From contig NZ_JZDQ02000030.1 of the NCBI RefSeq assembly GCF_000960475.2, forward strand, positions 1 to 64,000: DNA of 64,000 nucleotides, written 5' to 3'. Shown in pieces: positions 63,712-64,000 of the stretch. Positions within the stretch are counted from its first letter, which is position 1, and every line of letters begins with the position of its first letter. Below the pieces are notes generated by a model, which saw nothing but the letters and a program-made list of their open reading frames with translations, was not told the DNA's origin and did not search any database. A program made the translations under genes and the position numbers. This DNA is from Nocardioides luteus (GTDB lineage: Bacteria > Actinomycetota > Actinomycetes > Propionibacteriales > Nocardioidaceae).

Positions 63712-64000
63712 TCAGTACGCGAAGGTGAGGTAGCCACTCACCCCTGCGGACGTGACGTCCTCGACGCTGCTCGCGGCGACTCCGACGATGACCAGACGCC
63801 CCGCCGAAATGTTCGTGACGCCAAACCCTTCGGTCTTTCCTTGTGCGGAAGAATCATCCCGGTTCGGCTCGGTGGCCTGAGGGAGGCTGAGGATCAGCGT
63901 GTCGGTGGTGACCTGGGCGGTCTCGGCGGTGGCGGGGTCGGTGGCGTAGAGGTCCACGGTGTCGCCGACGTGGAGCAGGCCGGCCATCTCGGCGTCGGGG
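63712..64000 (-). CDS. SAF-domain protein, C-terminal part (partial)
   Basis: The gene runs off the right edge; 95 residues are visible, ending GVSGYLTFAY. LLHVGDTVDLYATDP resembles the SAF/CpaB-type domain end (xxGDxVDV), followed by strands ILSLPQATEPN and GRLVIVGVAASSVEDV. Such proteins next to mscL in actinobacteria are predicted membrane-anchored SAF proteins of unknown function. The ATG at 63987 is probably internal, since the frame stays open (PDAE) to the edge. Confidence 0.65.
   Translation of the reverse strand, partial: PDAEMAGLLHVGDTVDLYATDPATAETAQVTTDTLILSLPQATEPNRDDSSAQGKTEGFGVTNISAGRLVIVGVAASSVEDVTSAGVSGYLTFAY

Overview
The window is about 70% G+C, uses GTG and TTG starts freely and has many ATGA/TGATG gene overlaps. 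It carries an mce lipid-transport operon, an IdeR-type iron regulator, RpoB and RpoC of actinobacterial length, a sirtuin, an LCP cell-wall ligase and MscL. This fits a high-GC actinobacterium. A Nocardioides-like member of the Propionibacteriales is my best guess from gene content and spelling, but that is inference.

Layout. (1) 1-10943: a polycistronic mce operon (ATPase tail, two YrbE permeases, MceA to MceF, two Mce-associated membrane proteins), with nearly every junction overlapping. (2) 11147-18755: rpoB-rpoC with a good sigma-70-like promoter, a perfect 28-nt palindrome between the genes and a strong terminator. (3) 18765-22515: a quinone-reductase-like enzyme divergent from an HxlR regulator, a DUF4232 lipoprotein, a secreted glycerophosphodiesterase and a flavin split-barrel protein. 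(4) 22521-27643: a FecCD-type uptake operon on the minus strand, then a geranylgeranyl-reductase-family flavoprotein coupled to a tandem Nudix protein. (5) 27800-33091: an MFS transporter and an ornithine-cyclodeaminase-like enzyme opposite a large FAD/Fe-S oxidoreductase. (6) 33149-41635: a tiny membrane peptide coupled to a methyltransferase, a membrane-anchored secreted protein, SerC, an acetyltransferase, citrate synthase, a helical protein, PdxH and a GH42 beta-galactosidase. (7) 41733-50427: a subtilase, then a TetR-regulated heterodimeric ABC exporter, then an MFS drug exporter with its MarR regulator behind an elaborate leader. (8) 50536-53677: IdeR, a small unknown protein, a sirtuin, a DUF2277 protein and a NarL-type response regulator. 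(9) 53814-60625: a trans-acting enoyl reductase homologue, a LacI / Nramp-like / DapA-like cluster, an aminotransferase and a DUF1349 protein. (10) 60678-64000: tRNA-Arg(CCU), an LCP protein with a small coupled ORF, MscL and a partial SAF-domain protein.

The most interesting region is 48010-48337, upstream of the MFS exporter. It has an A/T block before a -35/-10 pair, a 12-codon leader ORF whose ribosome site matches 15 nt of the 16S rRNA 3' tail, alternative hairpins, an intrinsic terminator, and then a second promoter flanked by two MarR-type palindromes. This looks like a drug-sensing attenuator stacked on a repressor-controlled promoter. Also notable are iterated-palindrome clusters at three convergent gene junctions (27620-27787, 35422-35517, 41634-41727), roughly six-fold enrichment of the hexamer CGTACG where I counted it, a relic or alternative MceF tail at 9251-9343, and an Nramp homologue that has lost its metal-binding Asp and Met.

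About a dozen genes have an ANNNT-type -10 hexamer 6-7 nt before the start codon and no ribosome site, so leaderless transcription appears common. All functions are assigned from protein motifs and context only; no database search was possible.
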